64,000 nt of DNA from Bacillota bacterium (GCA_023404715.1 JAEYAR010000203.1:13116-77115); one strand, 5' to 3'; positions 38,866 through 47,775 are shown, numbered from the stretch's first letter. A program made the numbers and translations. The notes: generated from the letters alone by a model not told the origin.

Positions 38866-40341
38866 ATGAAAAAGACGAAGAGCATTCGTATCAGCGGCCG
38901 CGACAACGTCGCCGTCGCGGTGGAGGCCCTGGCGGCGGGAGAACAGACGCTGGGCGTGACGCTGCTGGAGGATATCCCCGCAGGTCATAAGTTCGCGTTG
39001 GACGCGATCGCCGAGGGGGCGGACGTCGTCAAATACGCGTTCCCCATCGGGCATGCGACGAGGGACATCGCCCCCGGCGCCTGGGTGCATACGCACAACG
39101 TCAAGACCAACCTCTCAGGCACGCTCGCGTACGACTACAAGCCCGCCGGCGAGCGGACGCCCATAGACCGGCACACGACGTTCGAGGGGTATGTACGGGA
39201 GGACGGACGCGTGGGCGTCCGCAACGAGCTGTGGATCGTCAATACCGTAGGCTGCGTCAACGGCACCTCGCAAATCCTCGCGCGCATGGGCGCGGAGGCT
39301 TTTGCGGGCAAGGTCGACGGCGTACACTGCTTTACGCACCCCTACGGCTGCTCTCAGCTGGGCGAGGATCACCTCACCACGCAGCGCCTGCTCGCCGCCA
39401 TGGTGCGCCATCCCAACGCGGGCGGCGTGCTGGTGCTGGGCCTGGGCTGCGAGAACAACCATATCGAAGCGTTCAAACAGGTGCTGGGCCCGGTCGACGC
39501 GCGGCGCGTGAAGTTTTTGACCACGCAGGACGTGCCGGACGAGGTCGAAGCGGGCATGCAACTGCTCACGGAGCTGGCGGATTATGCCGCGACGTTTAAA
39601 AGGGAAACGGTGGACGCTTCGCGGTTGATCGTCGGCCTCAAGTGCGGCGGGTCGGACGGGCTGTCGGGCATCACGGCCAATCCGCTGCTGGGCAGCTTTT
39701 CGGATCTGCTGGCCCGCTGCGGGGGCACGACGCTGCTCACCGAGGTGCCGGAGATGTTCGGCGCGGAGACGCTGCTGATGAACCGCTGCAAGGACGAGGA
39801 GACGTTTGAAAAGACGGTGCGCCTCATCAACGAATTCAAAGAATACTTCCTGCGCCACGGCCAGGAGGTATACGAAAACCCTTCGCCCGGAAACAAGGCG
39901 GGCGGTATCACCACCCTGGAGGATAAGTCGCTCGGCTGTACGCAAAAGGGGGGCACCGCGCAGGTAATGGACGTGCTGGATTACGCCCAGCCCGTGCGCG
40001 AGCGGGGGTTAAACCTCGTCAAGGGGCCGGGAAACGACCTGTGCGCCATCACGGCGCTGATGGCTGCCGGGGCGCAGCTGGTGCTCTTCACCACTGGCCG
40101 GGGAACGCCCGTCGGCGCGCCCGTGCCGACCGTCAAGGTCGCCACGAACAGCGCGCTCGCTGAGAAAAAGCCGGGCTGGATCGACTTCGACGCGGGCGTG
40201 CTCGTGCGCGGCGCGTCGATGGAGGAGACGACGCGCGCCTTTATGGACAAGGTGCTTAGCGTCGCCTCCGGCGAGCAGACCTGCAACGAGCGCTTCGGAT
40301 ACCGTGAAATCGCCATCTTTAAGGACGGCGTCACGCTATAA
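38866..40341 (+). CDS. uxaA: Altronate dehydratase
   Basis: 491 residues, close to the usual length. The N-terminal SAF-like domain (residues 1-100, DIPAGHKFALDAIAEG and HTHNVKTNL) is joined to the large dehydratase domain: RVGVRNELWIVNTVGCVN, HPYGCSQLGEDH, LGLGCENNHIE and KCGGSDGLSGITANPLLG. The conserved cysteines probably hold an iron-type cofactor. It removes water from D-altronate to give 2-keto-3-deoxygluconate. It starts 12 bases after uxaB behind GCGGAGGG. Confidence 0.93.
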   Translation: MKKTKSIRISGRDNVAVAVEALAAGEQTLGVTLLEDIPAGHKFALDAIAEGADVVKYAFPIGHATRDIAPGAWVHTHNVKTNLSGTLAYDYKPAGERTPIDRHTTFEGYVREDGRVGVRNELWIVNTVGCVNGTSQILARMGAEAFAGKVDGVHCFTHPYGCSQLGEDHLTTQRLLAAMVRHPNAGGVLVLGLGCENNHIEAFKQVLGPVDARRVKFLTTQDVPDEVEAGMQLLTELADYAATFKRETVDASRLIVGLKCGGSDGLSGITANPLLGSFSDLLARCGGTTLLTEVPEMFGAETLLMNRCKDEETFEKTVRLINEFKEYFLRHGQEVYENPSPGNKAGGITTLEDKSLGCTQKGGTAQVMDVLDYAQPVRERGLNLVKGPGNDLCAITALMAAGAQLVLFTTGRGTPVGAPVPTVKVATNSALAEKKPGWIDFDAGVLVRGASMEETTRAFMDKVLSVASGEQTCNERFGYREIAIFKDGVTL

Positions 40342-40368
40342 AACGTGCAGAAAAACGGAGGTGCGATT

Positions 40369-41775
40369 ATGAAGGAATTCATGGACAAGGACTTCCTGCT
40401 CTCGACCGACACCGCGCGTAAGCTCTACAAGGCGGCCCGTGATATGCCGATCTTCGACTACCACTGCCACCTCAACCCGCGCGAGATTTACGAAAACATC
40501 CAGTTTCGCAACATCGGCCATCTGATGCTCGGGGGAGATCATTACAAATGGCGGGCGATGCTTTCAAACGGCGTGCCCGACGCGCTGTGCCGCGGCGACG
40601 GGAGCGATTGGGAGAAGTTTTACGCATTTGCCGGCACGCTCAAATACGCGATCGGCAACCCGCTCTTCCACTGGACGCACCTGGAGCTCAAGCGCGTCTT
40701 CGGCATCGACGAGGTGCTGAGCGAGAAGACGGCCAAGGCCATCTGGGATAAGGCGAACGCCATGCTGCAAAGCGACGATTTCCGCTGCCGCCGCCTGATC
40801 GAAAAGTTCAACGTCAAGGTCGTATGCACCACGGACGATCCGTGCGACGACCTGCACTACCATAAGCTGATGGCCGAGGACAAGACATTCAAGGTCAAGG
40901 TGCTGCCCGCCTTCCGCCCGGACAAGGTGATCGGCATCGACCGCGCGGGCTTCGTGCAGTACGTATCCCTCCTGGGCCGCGTTTCCGGCAAGAACACGCT
41001 CAATTTCCAGGATATGCTGGGCGCGCTGGAGGCCCGTGTGCAATACTTCCACGACGCAGGCGCGCGCATAAGCGACCATGCGCTCGATACCGTCCCCTTT
41101 GCTACGCCGGACTATGCGGTGGCGCAGGAGGTTTACCGCAAGGCGCTCGGCGGCGAGCCGCTGACCGCGCTGGAGGTCGAGACCTACAAGACCTGCGTGC
41201 TGCGCTCGCTGGGCAAGATGTACGCCGACCGCGGCTGGGTGATGCAGTATCATATCGGCGCGATGCGCAACAACAACGCCCGCATGTTCGAGCGCTACGG
41301 CGCGGACGTGGGCTTCGATTCCGTGAGCGACGCCGAGATCGCCGCGAAGCTCTCCCGGCTGCTGGACATGCTGGACGCGGAAAAGATGCTGCCCAAGACG
41401 ATCCTCTACTGCCTCAACCCCAAGGACAACTATGTCCTGGGCACGATGATCGGCAATTTCCAGGACGGCGAAACCCCTGGCAAGATCCAATTCGGCTCCG
41501 GCTGGTGGTTCAACGACCAGAAGCAGGGCATGATCGACCAGTTGACCGCGCTGGCGAATCTGGGTCTATTGGGCCGTTTTGTCGGCATGCTAACCGACAG
41601 CCGCTCGTTCATCTCGTATCCGCGCCACGAATACTTCCGCCGCATACTGTGCGATCTGATCGGCAAGTGGGTCGAGAACGGCGAGTACCCGGCGGACATG
41701 GATACGCTCAAGGAGCTTGTGCGGGGCATCTGCTTCAACAACGCGGCCGGATACTTCGGCATACAGGTCGATTGA
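40369..41775 (+). CDS. uxaC: Uronate isomerase (glucuronate isomerase)
   Basis: 468 residues, matching UxaC in length and motifs: MPIFDYHCHLNPREIYEN (metal-binding HCH), CTTDDPCDDLHYH, KVLPAFRPDKV, QYHIGAMRNNN and LTDSRSFISYPRHEYFRR. It isomerises D-galacturonate to D-tagaturonate, and D-glucuronate to D-fructuronate: the first step of the pathway. ACGGAGG precedes the ATG at 40369. Same operon as uxaB and uxaA. Confidence 0.95.
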   Translation: MKEFMDKDFLLSTDTARKLYKAARDMPIFDYHCHLNPREIYENIQFRNIGHLMLGGDHYKWRAMLSNGVPDALCRGDGSDWEKFYAFAGTLKYAIGNPLFHWTHLELKRVFGIDEVLSEKTAKAIWDKANAMLQSDDFRCRRLIEKFNVKVVCTTDDPCDDLHYHKLMAEDKTFKVKVLPAFRPDKVIGIDRAGFVQYVSLLGRVSGKNTLNFQDMLGALEARVQYFHDAGARISDHALDTVPFATPDYAVAQEVYRKALGGEPLTALEVETYKTCVLRSLGKMYADRGWVMQYHIGAMRNNNARMFERYGADVGFDSVSDAEIAAKLSRLLDMLDAEKMLPKTILYCLNPKDNYVLGTMIGNFQDGETPGKIQFGSGWWFNDQKQGMIDQLTALANLGLLGRFVGMLTDSRSFISYPRHEYFRRILCDLIGKWVENGEYPADMDTLKELVRGICFNNAAGYFGIQVD

Positions 41776-41809
41776 CGCCGGTAGATTCCCGCAAAGGAGG
41801 GTTCTTCCC

Positions 41810-42142
41810 ATGGAGACTTATACAAAGCCGCAGAGGCCTTGGCAGGAGCTGGGCGGCGGCACGCGCCGGCGCATCCGCTCCTACGACGCGCAGATGATGA
41901 TGGTCGAGGTCAACTTCGACGAGGGCGCTACAGGCGCGGACCACGCGCACGCGCATACCCAGATCACCTACTGCCTGGAGGGCGAGTTCGCATTCCACAT
42001 CGGCGATACGCCCTATACGTTGACCCGGGGCGATACCCTCGTGTTCCCCGCAAACGCCGTGCACGGCTGCAAGGCCGTAAAGGCGGGCACGCTACTGGAC
42101 GTCTTTACGCCCATGCGCGAGGATTTTTTGCCTAACGGTTAA
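41810..42142 (+). CDS. KdgF-like cupin (unsaturated uronate linearisation)
   Basis: 110 residues, a single cupin. The metal site is DHAHAHTQITYCLEGEFAF, and the second motif LVFPANAVHGCKAV supplies the last histidine. Size and motif fit KdgF, which opens 4,5-unsaturated galacturonate from pectin lyase products to the linear keto acid. Placed between uxaC and kdgA, this role is plausible, but small cupins are easily confused. GGAGGG lies 8 bases before the ATG. Confidence 0.6.
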   Translation: METYTKPQRPWQELGGGTRRRIRSYDAQMMMVEVNFDEGATGADHAHAHTQITYCLEGEFAFHIGDTPYTLTRGDTLVFPANAVHGCKAVKAGTLLDVFTPMREDFLPNG

Positions 42143-42188
42143 CCATACCCCGGTTAAAAATTTTATGAAATATATGGGAGGTAAAGAA

Positions 42189-43145
42189 ATGGATATCCTC
42201 AAGCAACTTTCACTTATCGGCATCGTGCCGGTCATCGCGATCGACGACGCGGCGGACGCCGTGCCGCTATGCAAGGCGCTCGCCGAGGGCGGCCTGCCCT
42301 GCGCTGAGATTACGTTCCGCACCGCCGCCGCCGCGGATGCCATCAAGAACGTTAGCAGCGCGCTGCCGGACGTGCTCGTCGGCGCGGGCACGGTGCTGAC
42401 CTGCGAGCAGGTCGACCGCGCGGTCGCCGCGGGCGCAAAGTTCATCGTCTCCCCCGGCCTAAACCCGGAGGTCGTCAAGCACTGCCTTGAGATCGGCATC
42501 CCCGTAACGCCGGGCACATCCAACCCCTCGGATATCGAGACGGCGCTTTCTCTGGGCCTGAAGACCGTCAAATTTTTCCCGGCGGAGGCGGCCGGCGGTC
42601 TGAAGTACATCAAGTCCATCGCCGCGCCCTACGTCGACGTGACCTTCATGCCTACCGGCGGCGTGAACGAGAAGAACCTGCTCGACTACCTAAGCTTTGG
42701 TAAGATCCTCTGCTGCGGCGGGTCTTGGATGGTGCCCAAGGACGCGGTGGCCGTAAAGGATTGGGCGAAGATCCGCGAGTTGACGGCATCCGCGGTGAAG
42801 TTGATGCTCGGCTTCGAGCTGGCGCACATCGGCGTCAACTGCGACGGCGAGGAGGACGCGATTCGCACCGCCGAGGCTTTCTGCAAGCTTTTCGGCTGGC
42901 CGGTCAAGGTCGGCAATTCCTCGGTCTTCTCCGGCACGGCGGTAGAGGTCATGAAGAAGAACGGACGGGGCCAAAAAGGTCATATCGCCATCCGCACGAA
43001 CTTCCTGGCGCGCGGTCGAGCTTATCTGGAGCGCCAGGGCTTCCAGTTCGACGAGGCCTCGTTGGTCGTCAAGGACGGCAAACAGATCGCGATTTATCTC
43101 AAGGACGAAATCGCGGGCTTTGCCGTGCACCTCGTGCAAAAATAA
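42189..43145 (+). CDS. kdgA: KDPG aldolase fused to a VOC-like domain
   Basis: 318 residues. The first 205 are a complete class I KDPG/KHG aldolase: IGIVPVIAIDD, CAEITFRT with the catalytic glutamate, VGAGTVLTCEQ, and the Schiff-base lysine in GLKTVKFFPAEAAGG near residue 122. It splits 2-keto-3-deoxy-6-phosphogluconate into pyruvate and glyceraldehyde 3-phosphate. Residues 210-318 are an extra domain (GFELAHIGVNCD, GHIAIRTNFLARGRAYLERQ, GFAVHLVQK) that looks like a vicinal-oxygen-chelate fold and is absent from standard KdgA. GGGAGG precedes the ATG. Confidence 0.85.
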   Translation: MDILKQLSLIGIVPVIAIDDAADAVPLCKALAEGGLPCAEITFRTAAAADAIKNVSSALPDVLVGAGTVLTCEQVDRAVAAGAKFIVSPGLNPEVVKHCLEIGIPVTPGTSNPSDIETALSLGLKTVKFFPAEAAGGLKYIKSIAAPYVDVTFMPTGGVNEKNLLDYLSFGKILCCGGSWMVPKDAVAVKDWAKIRELTASAVKLMLGFELAHIGVNCDGEEDAIRTAEAFCKLFGWPVKVGNSSVFSGTAVEVMKKNGRGQKGHIAIRTNFLARGRAYLERQGFQFDEASLVVKDGKQIAIYLKDEIAGFAVHLVQK

Positions 43146-43156
43146 GGTCCCTCCCC

Positions 43157-43185
43157 ATGCGCGTCGGTCTCCGGCGCGTATTTTT
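43157..43185 (+). terminator. Terminator of the uxa-kdgA operon
   Basis: ATGCGCGTCGG (43157-43167) pairs, with two G-U pairs, with CCGGCGCGTAT (43171-43181), followed by TTTTT. Confidence 0.65.
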
Positions 43186-43351
43186 ATAAAGTCTGTATAA
43201 AGACATTATAAAGACGCCACATTCATTCGATCTTTAAAAAAGTAAAATATTATCAAGAACACTTGTCAAATCGTACAGTTTCTGCTAAAATCAATTGGGG
43301 CATAGTTTTCAAACTGCCGTAAAGCGAACGAGATCTTTATAAAATCTTTAT
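43186..43351 (+). promoter_or_regulatory. TRAP operon promoter with phased repeats
   Basis: Promoter TTGTCA (43263-43268), 17 bases, TAAAAT (43286-43291). Upstream, ATAAAGTC/ATAAAGAC occurs at 43186, 43197 and 43208, exactly 11 bp apart. Downstream, the reverse form ATCTTTAT occurs at 43333 and 43344, again 11 bp apart. The spacing of one helical turn suggests cooperative binding of a regulator on one DNA face. Confidence 0.55.
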
Positions 43352-43362
43352 TGATGAATCTT

Positions 43363-43388
43363 TTTCGCCCCCGCGCACGTGGGCGAAA
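43363..43388 (+). promoter_or_regulatory. Leader hairpin before dctP
   Basis: TTTCGCCC (43363-43370) pairs with GGGCGAAA (43381-43388) over a 10-base loop, ending about 12 bases before GGAGGAGG. It lacks a T-run and may stabilise the highly expressed dctP message. Confidence 0.45.
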
Positions 43389-43416
43389 GGATATATATTG
43401 GAGGAGGTATTCCTAA

Positions 43417-44412
43417 ATGAAAAAACTGATGGCCCTTATCCTTTCCTTGGTTCTCGTCTTTGCCTGCGCTTCGCTGGCATCCGCGCAGGTCGTCCTGCAG
43501 CTGTCCGAAGTGCACGCCGAAGGCTACCCCACCTCGATGGCCGACTACGAGTTCGCGCGCCTGGTCGAAGAAAAGACCGAAGGCCGCGTCAAGATCGAAG
43601 TCTACACCGGCGGCAAGCTGTACGGCGAAGAATCCACCGCGATCGAGGCGCTGCAGACCGGCGCGCTGGCCTTCAGCCGCGTGAGCGCGTCCCCTGTGGC
43701 CAACTTCGTGCCCTCCATTAACGCCATCCAGATGCCCTATCTGTATAAGAGCGGCGAGCACATGTGGGCCGTGCTCAACGGCGAGATCGGCCAGAAGATG
43801 CTCGCGGGCATTCAGGAGTCCAACTCCGGCATGATCGGCCTTTGCTGGTACGACGCCGGCTCCCGCTGCTTCTACCTGACCAAAGAGGTCAAGAGCGTCG
43901 CCGACATGAAGGGGCTTAAGATCCGCATGCAGAACAACTCGATGATGATTCGCATGGTCGAGCTGCTGGGCGGCACGGGCGTCTCAGGTATCGGCCCGAA
44001 CGAGGTTTACTCCGCCATCAAGGCCGGCACGGTCGACGGCGCTGAGAACAACTGGCCGACGTATCAGAACATGGGCGACTACGAAGCCGCTCCCTACTAC
44101 ATCCTCGACCATCACACCCGCGTGCCGGAGATTCTGCTCGCGAGCGAAATCGCCATGAGCATGGTGTCCCCGGAAGACCTGGAGATCATCAAGGAATGCG
44201 CCAAGGAGACCCAGGAATTCGAAATCGCCGCGTGGGCCGAGAAAGAAAAGTCCTCTGAAGAGATCGTCCGCGCCGCCGGCACGACCGTCGTCGAGCTGAG
44301 CGCCGAGGCGTTCGCTGAGTTCCAGTCCGCCATGGCGCCGCTGTACGACGAGTTCGGCGCGGATTACGCGGATGTCATCGCCGAGATCCAGGCGTTGGGC
44401 GAAAACTTCTAA
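43417..44412 (+). CDS. TRAP transporter substrate-binding protein DctP
   Basis: 331 residues. A signal peptide (MKKLMALILSLVLVFACASL, cut after ASA) precedes a DctP fold: VEEKTEGRVKIEVYTGGKLYGEE, KGLKIRMQNN with the carboxylate-binding arginine at about residue 170, and AIKAGTVDGAENNWPTYQ. It should capture an acidic sugar outside the membrane and deliver it to the DctQM pair. Its place directly after the galacturonate genes makes galacturonate or an oligo-uronide the likely substrate. Confidence 0.93.
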   Translation: MKKLMALILSLVLVFACASLASAQVVLQLSEVHAEGYPTSMADYEFARLVEEKTEGRVKIEVYTGGKLYGEESTAIEALQTGALAFSRVSASPVANFVPSINAIQMPYLYKSGEHMWAVLNGEIGQKMLAGIQESNSGMIGLCWYDAGSRCFYLTKEVKSVADMKGLKIRMQNNSMMIRMVELLGGTGVSGIGPNEVYSAIKAGTVDGAENNWPTYQNMGDYEAAPYYILDHHTRVPEILLASEIAMSMVSPEDLEIIKECAKETQEFEIAAWAEKEKSSEEIVRAAGTTVVELSAEAFAEFQSAMAPLYDEFGADYADVIAEIQALGENF

Positions 44413-44502
44413 AAAACCCTTTCCGGGACACTTTGAGCGGAGGGAGCGGCGCTTGGCCCGATCTCTCCGCTCATTCTTCACACCAAACCGGAGGTGATTC
44501 CT

Positions 44503-45081
44503 TTGGCAAACGCGCTCCGTTCGATCAACCATTTTATTCACAGGCTGCTCTTATTGATCGCGCAGGCGTCTATGATCGTGATGGTCATCGTCGTCACCTA
44601 TACAGTCATCGCGCGCTTCGTCTTCAACACAGGCAACTCCTGGGCGGAGGAGCTGCCCCGCATCCTGGTCGCGCTCTTCGCCTTTCTGGCCTGTGCGATG
44701 GGCGTGCGCGACCACCTGCACGTGGCTGTCGGCGTGATCTACAACCGTTTCCCGGAGGGAAGCGGGGCCCGTAAGGCGATGGACGTGCTCACAGACGTCT
44801 GCGTGCTCGTCGTGGGCTTGCTCATGCTCGTATACGGCTATCAGCTTTGCGTCACGCTCGCAGGCCGAAACGGCAAGATGCCGATGACGCAGTGGCCCGT
44901 CTGGGTGCAGTACATCTCCGTGCCGGTCGCCGGATTTGTCATGAGCTTCGACTCAATCCTCTTTTTGACCGGCATCGTTAAGGCCGAGGACAAGATCTTT
45001 TCCGACCCGAACGACGATCCGATGGAGAAAGCCCGCAAACTGCGCGAGCAGGAAGAGGCTGCAAAGGAGGCGCAAAAGTAA
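44503..45081 (+). CDS. TRAP transporter small membrane subunit DctQ
   Basis: 192 residues with four helices: RLLLLIAQASMIVMVIVVTY, LPRILVALFAFLACAMGV, VLVVGLLMLVYGYQLCVTL and YISVPVAGFVMSFDSILFL, plus the DctQ motif NTGNSWAEELPR. A charged tail follows. The start is TTG 44503, exactly 8 bases after GGAGG; GTG 44494 overlaps that site. The stop overlaps the dctM ATG by one base (TAATG), so they are translationally coupled. Confidence 0.92.
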   Translation: MANALRSINHFIHRLLLLIAQASMIVMVIVVTYTVIARFVFNTGNSWAEELPRILVALFAFLACAMGVRDHLHVAVGVIYNRFPEGSGARKAMDVLTDVCVLVVGLLMLVYGYQLCVTLAGRNGKMPMTQWPVWVQYISVPVAGFVMSFDSILFLTGIVKAEDKIFSDPNDDPMEKARKLREQEEAAKEAQK

Positions 45082-46391
45082 TGGACACCGCTTTGCTCGC
45101 CAGTATCGCATTGCTAGGCGGATTCGTTCTGCTGATGCTGCTGCGCGTCCCCGTATCCTTCTCCCTCATCCTGTCGACCGCCGCCTCCGCGCTCATCTTC
45201 TATCGCGGCAATATGGTCATGATCACCACCCTGCTGCAGCAGATGGTCAAGGGCGTGGATAGCTTCTCGCTTCTATCGATTCCGTTTTTCATCATCGCAG
45301 GCGAGATTATGGGATCGGGCGGCATCTCCGACCGGCTGATACGCTTTGCCAACCTGCTCGTAGGCTGGATGCCCGGCGGCCTGGCGATGGTCAATTGCCT
45401 CGCCTCCATGCTCTTCGGCGGCATCTCAGGGTCCGCGGTGGCGGACGTCTCCAGCCTGGGTACGATGCTGATACCCATGATGAAAAAGCAGGGCTATGAC
45501 GACGACTTCTCCGTAGGCATCACCGTCACATCCGCCTGTCAGGGGGTGCTCATCCCGCCGAGCCATAACATGGTCATCTATGCGCTTGCGGCCGGCGGCG
45601 GCATCTCCATCGGCAAGATGTTCATGGGCGGTTTGATCCCCGGCGTTCTGCTGGGCATCGCGCTGATGGTCGTCTGTTATATCCTCGCCATCAAGCGCCG
45701 CTACCCCAAGAGCGAGCGCTTCACCCGCAAGGAGGTGCCCAAGGTCATCCTCGACGGCATTCTGCCCATGATGACGATGGTCATCATCATCGGCGGCGTG
45801 ACGGCGGGCATCTGTACCGCGACGGAGGCCGCCGCGATCGCCTGTGTCTACGCATTTATCATCGCCTTCTTCGTCATTCGCGAGGTGAAAATCAGGGACC
45901 TGGGGCGCATCCTGTGCAATTCCCTCAAGACGCTCGCCATCGTATTGACGTTGATCGCCGCCGCAAAGGCTTTTGCCTGGATGATGACCGTGCTTCGCAT
46001 TCCGGACAACATCACCGCGGCGCTTATCGGCGTGACGGACAATAAATATTTACTGCTTCTCATCATCAATGTGTTGTTGCTCGTGCTCGGCTGTGTGATG
46101 GACATGGCGCCGCTCATCCTGATCATGACGCCGATCCTCTTCCCGGTATGCGTGACGACGCTGGGCATGGATCCGATTCACTTCGGCGTCATGCTGATCT
46201 TCAACCTCGCCATCGGGCTTTGCACGCCGCCGGTCGGCTCGGCCCTTTTCGTCGGCTGCGCCATCGGCAAGACGCCCATCGAACGCACCAGCAAGAACAT
46301 GCTGCCGCTCTTTGCGGTCATGGTGGTCATGCTGCTGCTCATTACGTACGTGCCGGCGATTACGATGCTCGTGCCCAATATGATGGGTTGA
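45081..46391 (+). CDS. TRAP transporter large membrane subunit DctM
   Basis: 436 residues, about 12 helices, with DctM family motifs: RVPVSFSLILSTAAS, FFIIAGEIMGSGGISDRLI, FGGISGSAVADVSSLGTM, VLIPPSHNMVIYA and LGCVMDMAPLILIMTPILFP, then NLAIGLCTPPVG. It forms the ion-coupled channel of the transporter with DctQ. The ribosome-binding site AAAGGAGG is in the end of dctQ. Confidence 0.94.
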   Translation: MDTALLASIALLGGFVLLMLLRVPVSFSLILSTAASALIFYRGNMVMITTLLQQMVKGVDSFSLLSIPFFIIAGEIMGSGGISDRLIRFANLLVGWMPGGLAMVNCLASMLFGGISGSAVADVSSLGTMLIPMMKKQGYDDDFSVGITVTSACQGVLIPPSHNMVIYALAAGGGISIGKMFMGGLIPGVLLGIALMVVCYILAIKRRYPKSERFTRKEVPKVILDGILPMMTMVIIIGGVTAGICTATEAAAIACVYAFIIAFFVIREVKIRDLGRILCNSLKTLAIVLTLIAAAKAFAWMMTVLRIPDNITAALIGVTDNKYLLLLIINVLLLVLGCVMDMAPLILIMTPILFPVCVTTLGMDPIHFGVMLIFNLAIGLCTPPVGSALFVGCAIGKTPIERTSKNMLPLFAVMVVMLLLITYVPAITMLVPNMMG

Positions 46392-46412
46392 TTTAAATCA
46401 TTGAACTTAGGC

Positions 46413-46449
46413 GCGCCTGCTGCGATTCTTTCGCGCAGGCGCTTCTTTT
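46413..46449 (+). terminator. Terminator after dctM
   Basis: GCGCCTGC (46413-46420) pairs with GCAGGCGC (46435-46442), followed by TTCTTTT. Confidence 0.7.
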
Positions 46450-46518
46450 AATCATATTACGGCGTATGCAGGCATACTCAATCATTGTGTTATCACAGTG
46501 CATGGGAGGTCCTGTTGG

Positions 46519-47538
46519 ATGAAAAGACTATGTTTGCTGGCCGCGTCGCTCCTACTTCTATGGGGCTTTTGCCCGCCCGCCCGCGCGGCAGGGATCACAC
46601 TCAATTTCAAAGCGGCCTCCGCGGCGGAGGTGTCCGCCGCCGATCAACGCTTTGCAGAGTTGGTCGAGCAAAAGACACAGGGGCGCATCGAAGTGGTCCT
46701 CCATGCCGGCGATGCGCTCTATAGCGCGGACGCGCTGACCGTCGAGGCGTTGCTCGTCGGCGATCTGGCGTTCGCCACATTGCCAGCGACGGCGCTCGCC
46801 GATTTTGTCCCATTGTTGGGTGCGCTGCGCCTTCCGTTCCTCTTCTCCGGCAACCTATCGCTCTGGGAGACGTTGACCGCCGAATCGACCGGCCAGAACC
46901 TGTTGAACGCGGTTGCCGCCTGTTCTGGCGAGGCGCTGGAGGCCTTGGGTTGGCGGCAGGGCGCGGTTCAGTACCTTTACCTGCATGAGGATGCCGCGGC
47001 GCCCGGCGATTGGGCGGGCCTGCGCCTTTATGCGCAGGACGCGCTGGCGTGCGATATGCTGGTCGCGCTTGGCGCCGAGCCTGTGACGGGCCTTTCGGCG
47101 GAAGAAGCGGCCGCGGCGGCGCAGAATCTGGACGGCGCATGCGGAACGCCGGGCCCGGGGGAGACGGACGCAAGCCTCTTCGCCGGATCAGGCCTTCAAA
47201 TTCCATACGCTTTTGAGCCCCGCGTGTTCGTCGCATCTGCTGCGGCCCTCGCTTCTTCCGGCATTCATGACGAGGATAGGGAGATCCTCTACGAATGCGC
47301 AAAAGCCAGCCAGGCGTATGCCGCTGAGCTGGCTGCGCAGTGCGCAGACGATGCCGCGGCGCAGGCGGCTGCCCAAGGCGGCCGCGTCCTCGAATTGCCG
47401 ACCGACGCGCTTCGCGACCTTCAGGGGCGAATGGCGGAGCCGCTGGAGACGTTGGACGGCCAAAGCGTCTATAGCAAATGGACCGCTGGATTGGAAGACG
47501 CGCTATATCCCCTTCTCCTCCCCGCCTTAACCGAATAG
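46519..47538 (+). CDS. Orphan, degenerate DctP-like protein
   Basis: 339 residues. A signal peptide (MKRLCLLAASLLLLWGFCPP, then ARA) and the same fold as DctP upstream: FAELVEQKTQGRIEVVLHAG, ADALTVEALLVGDLAF, and an end similar to DctP. Yet the key carboxylate arginine is replaced: GLRLYAQDA aligns with GLKIRMQNN and places Y171 where R170 stands. The DGAENNW segment is DGACGTPG here. Alanine-rich throughout. GGGAGG lies 9 bases before the ATG. It probably no longer binds a uronate in the normal way; it may bind another ligand or be decaying. Confidence 0.7.
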   Translation: MKRLCLLAASLLLLWGFCPPARAAGITLNFKAASAAEVSAADQRFAELVEQKTQGRIEVVLHAGDALYSADALTVEALLVGDLAFATLPATALADFVPLLGALRLPFLFSGNLSLWETLTAESTGQNLLNAVAACSGEALEALGWRQGAVQYLYLHEDAAAPGDWAGLRLYAQDALACDMLVALGAEPVTGLSAEEAAAAAQNLDGACGTPGPGETDASLFAGSGLQIPYAFEPRVFVASAAALASSGIHDEDREILYECAKASQAYAAELAAQCADDAAAQAAAQGGRVLELPTDALRDLQGRMAEPLETLDGQSVYSKWTAGLEDALYPLLLPALTE

Positions 47539-47553
47539 GGAAGATCCAAGTCG

Positions 47554-47590
47554 AAGGGCTGTGGGATTTGCACCCTGCAAGCCCTTTGTA
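47554..47590 (+). terminator. Possible terminator after the orphan DctP gene
   Basis: AAGGGCT (47554-47560) pairs with AGCCCTT (47580-47586), with an inner GGG/CCC, followed by TTGTACTTTT. Confidence 0.45.
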
Positions 47591-47593
47591 CTT

Positions 47594-47693
47594 TTGCATT
47601 TTGCCGTCATGGGTTTATAATGGAGATCGTCGTTCGGATATATAAACGCTTTTACCAAAATCTCTTGTCAGCAGCTATTTTTAGCCGTATAAT
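47594..47693 (+). promoter_or_regulatory. Two tandem promoters of kdgK
   Basis: Upstream: TTGCAT (47594-47599), 16 bases, TATAAT (47616-47621). Downstream: TTGTCA (47665-47670), 17 bases, TATAAT (47688-47693). The downstream -35 is the same TTGTCA as in the TRAP operon promoter. Confidence 0.6.
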
Positions 47694-47753
47694 GATAGCA
47701 TGCAGAACCGTGTAACCGGAGGGTGTAAAGCCGGACGGGCACGGCAATTTACC

Positions 47754-47775
47754 GGGCGGGCTTATTGGCCCGCCC
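47754..47775 (+). promoter_or_regulatory. GC-rich hairpin in the kdgK leader
   Basis: GGGCGGGC (47754-47761) pairs perfectly with GCCCGCCC (47768-47775) over a 6-base loop, in a leader of about 125 bases. No T-run follows; the role is unclear. Confidence 0.4.

Noticed and set aside
38179..39096. Minus-strand frame across the uxaB-uxaA junction
   Set aside because: Crosses two well-supported genes antisense and has no family similarity.
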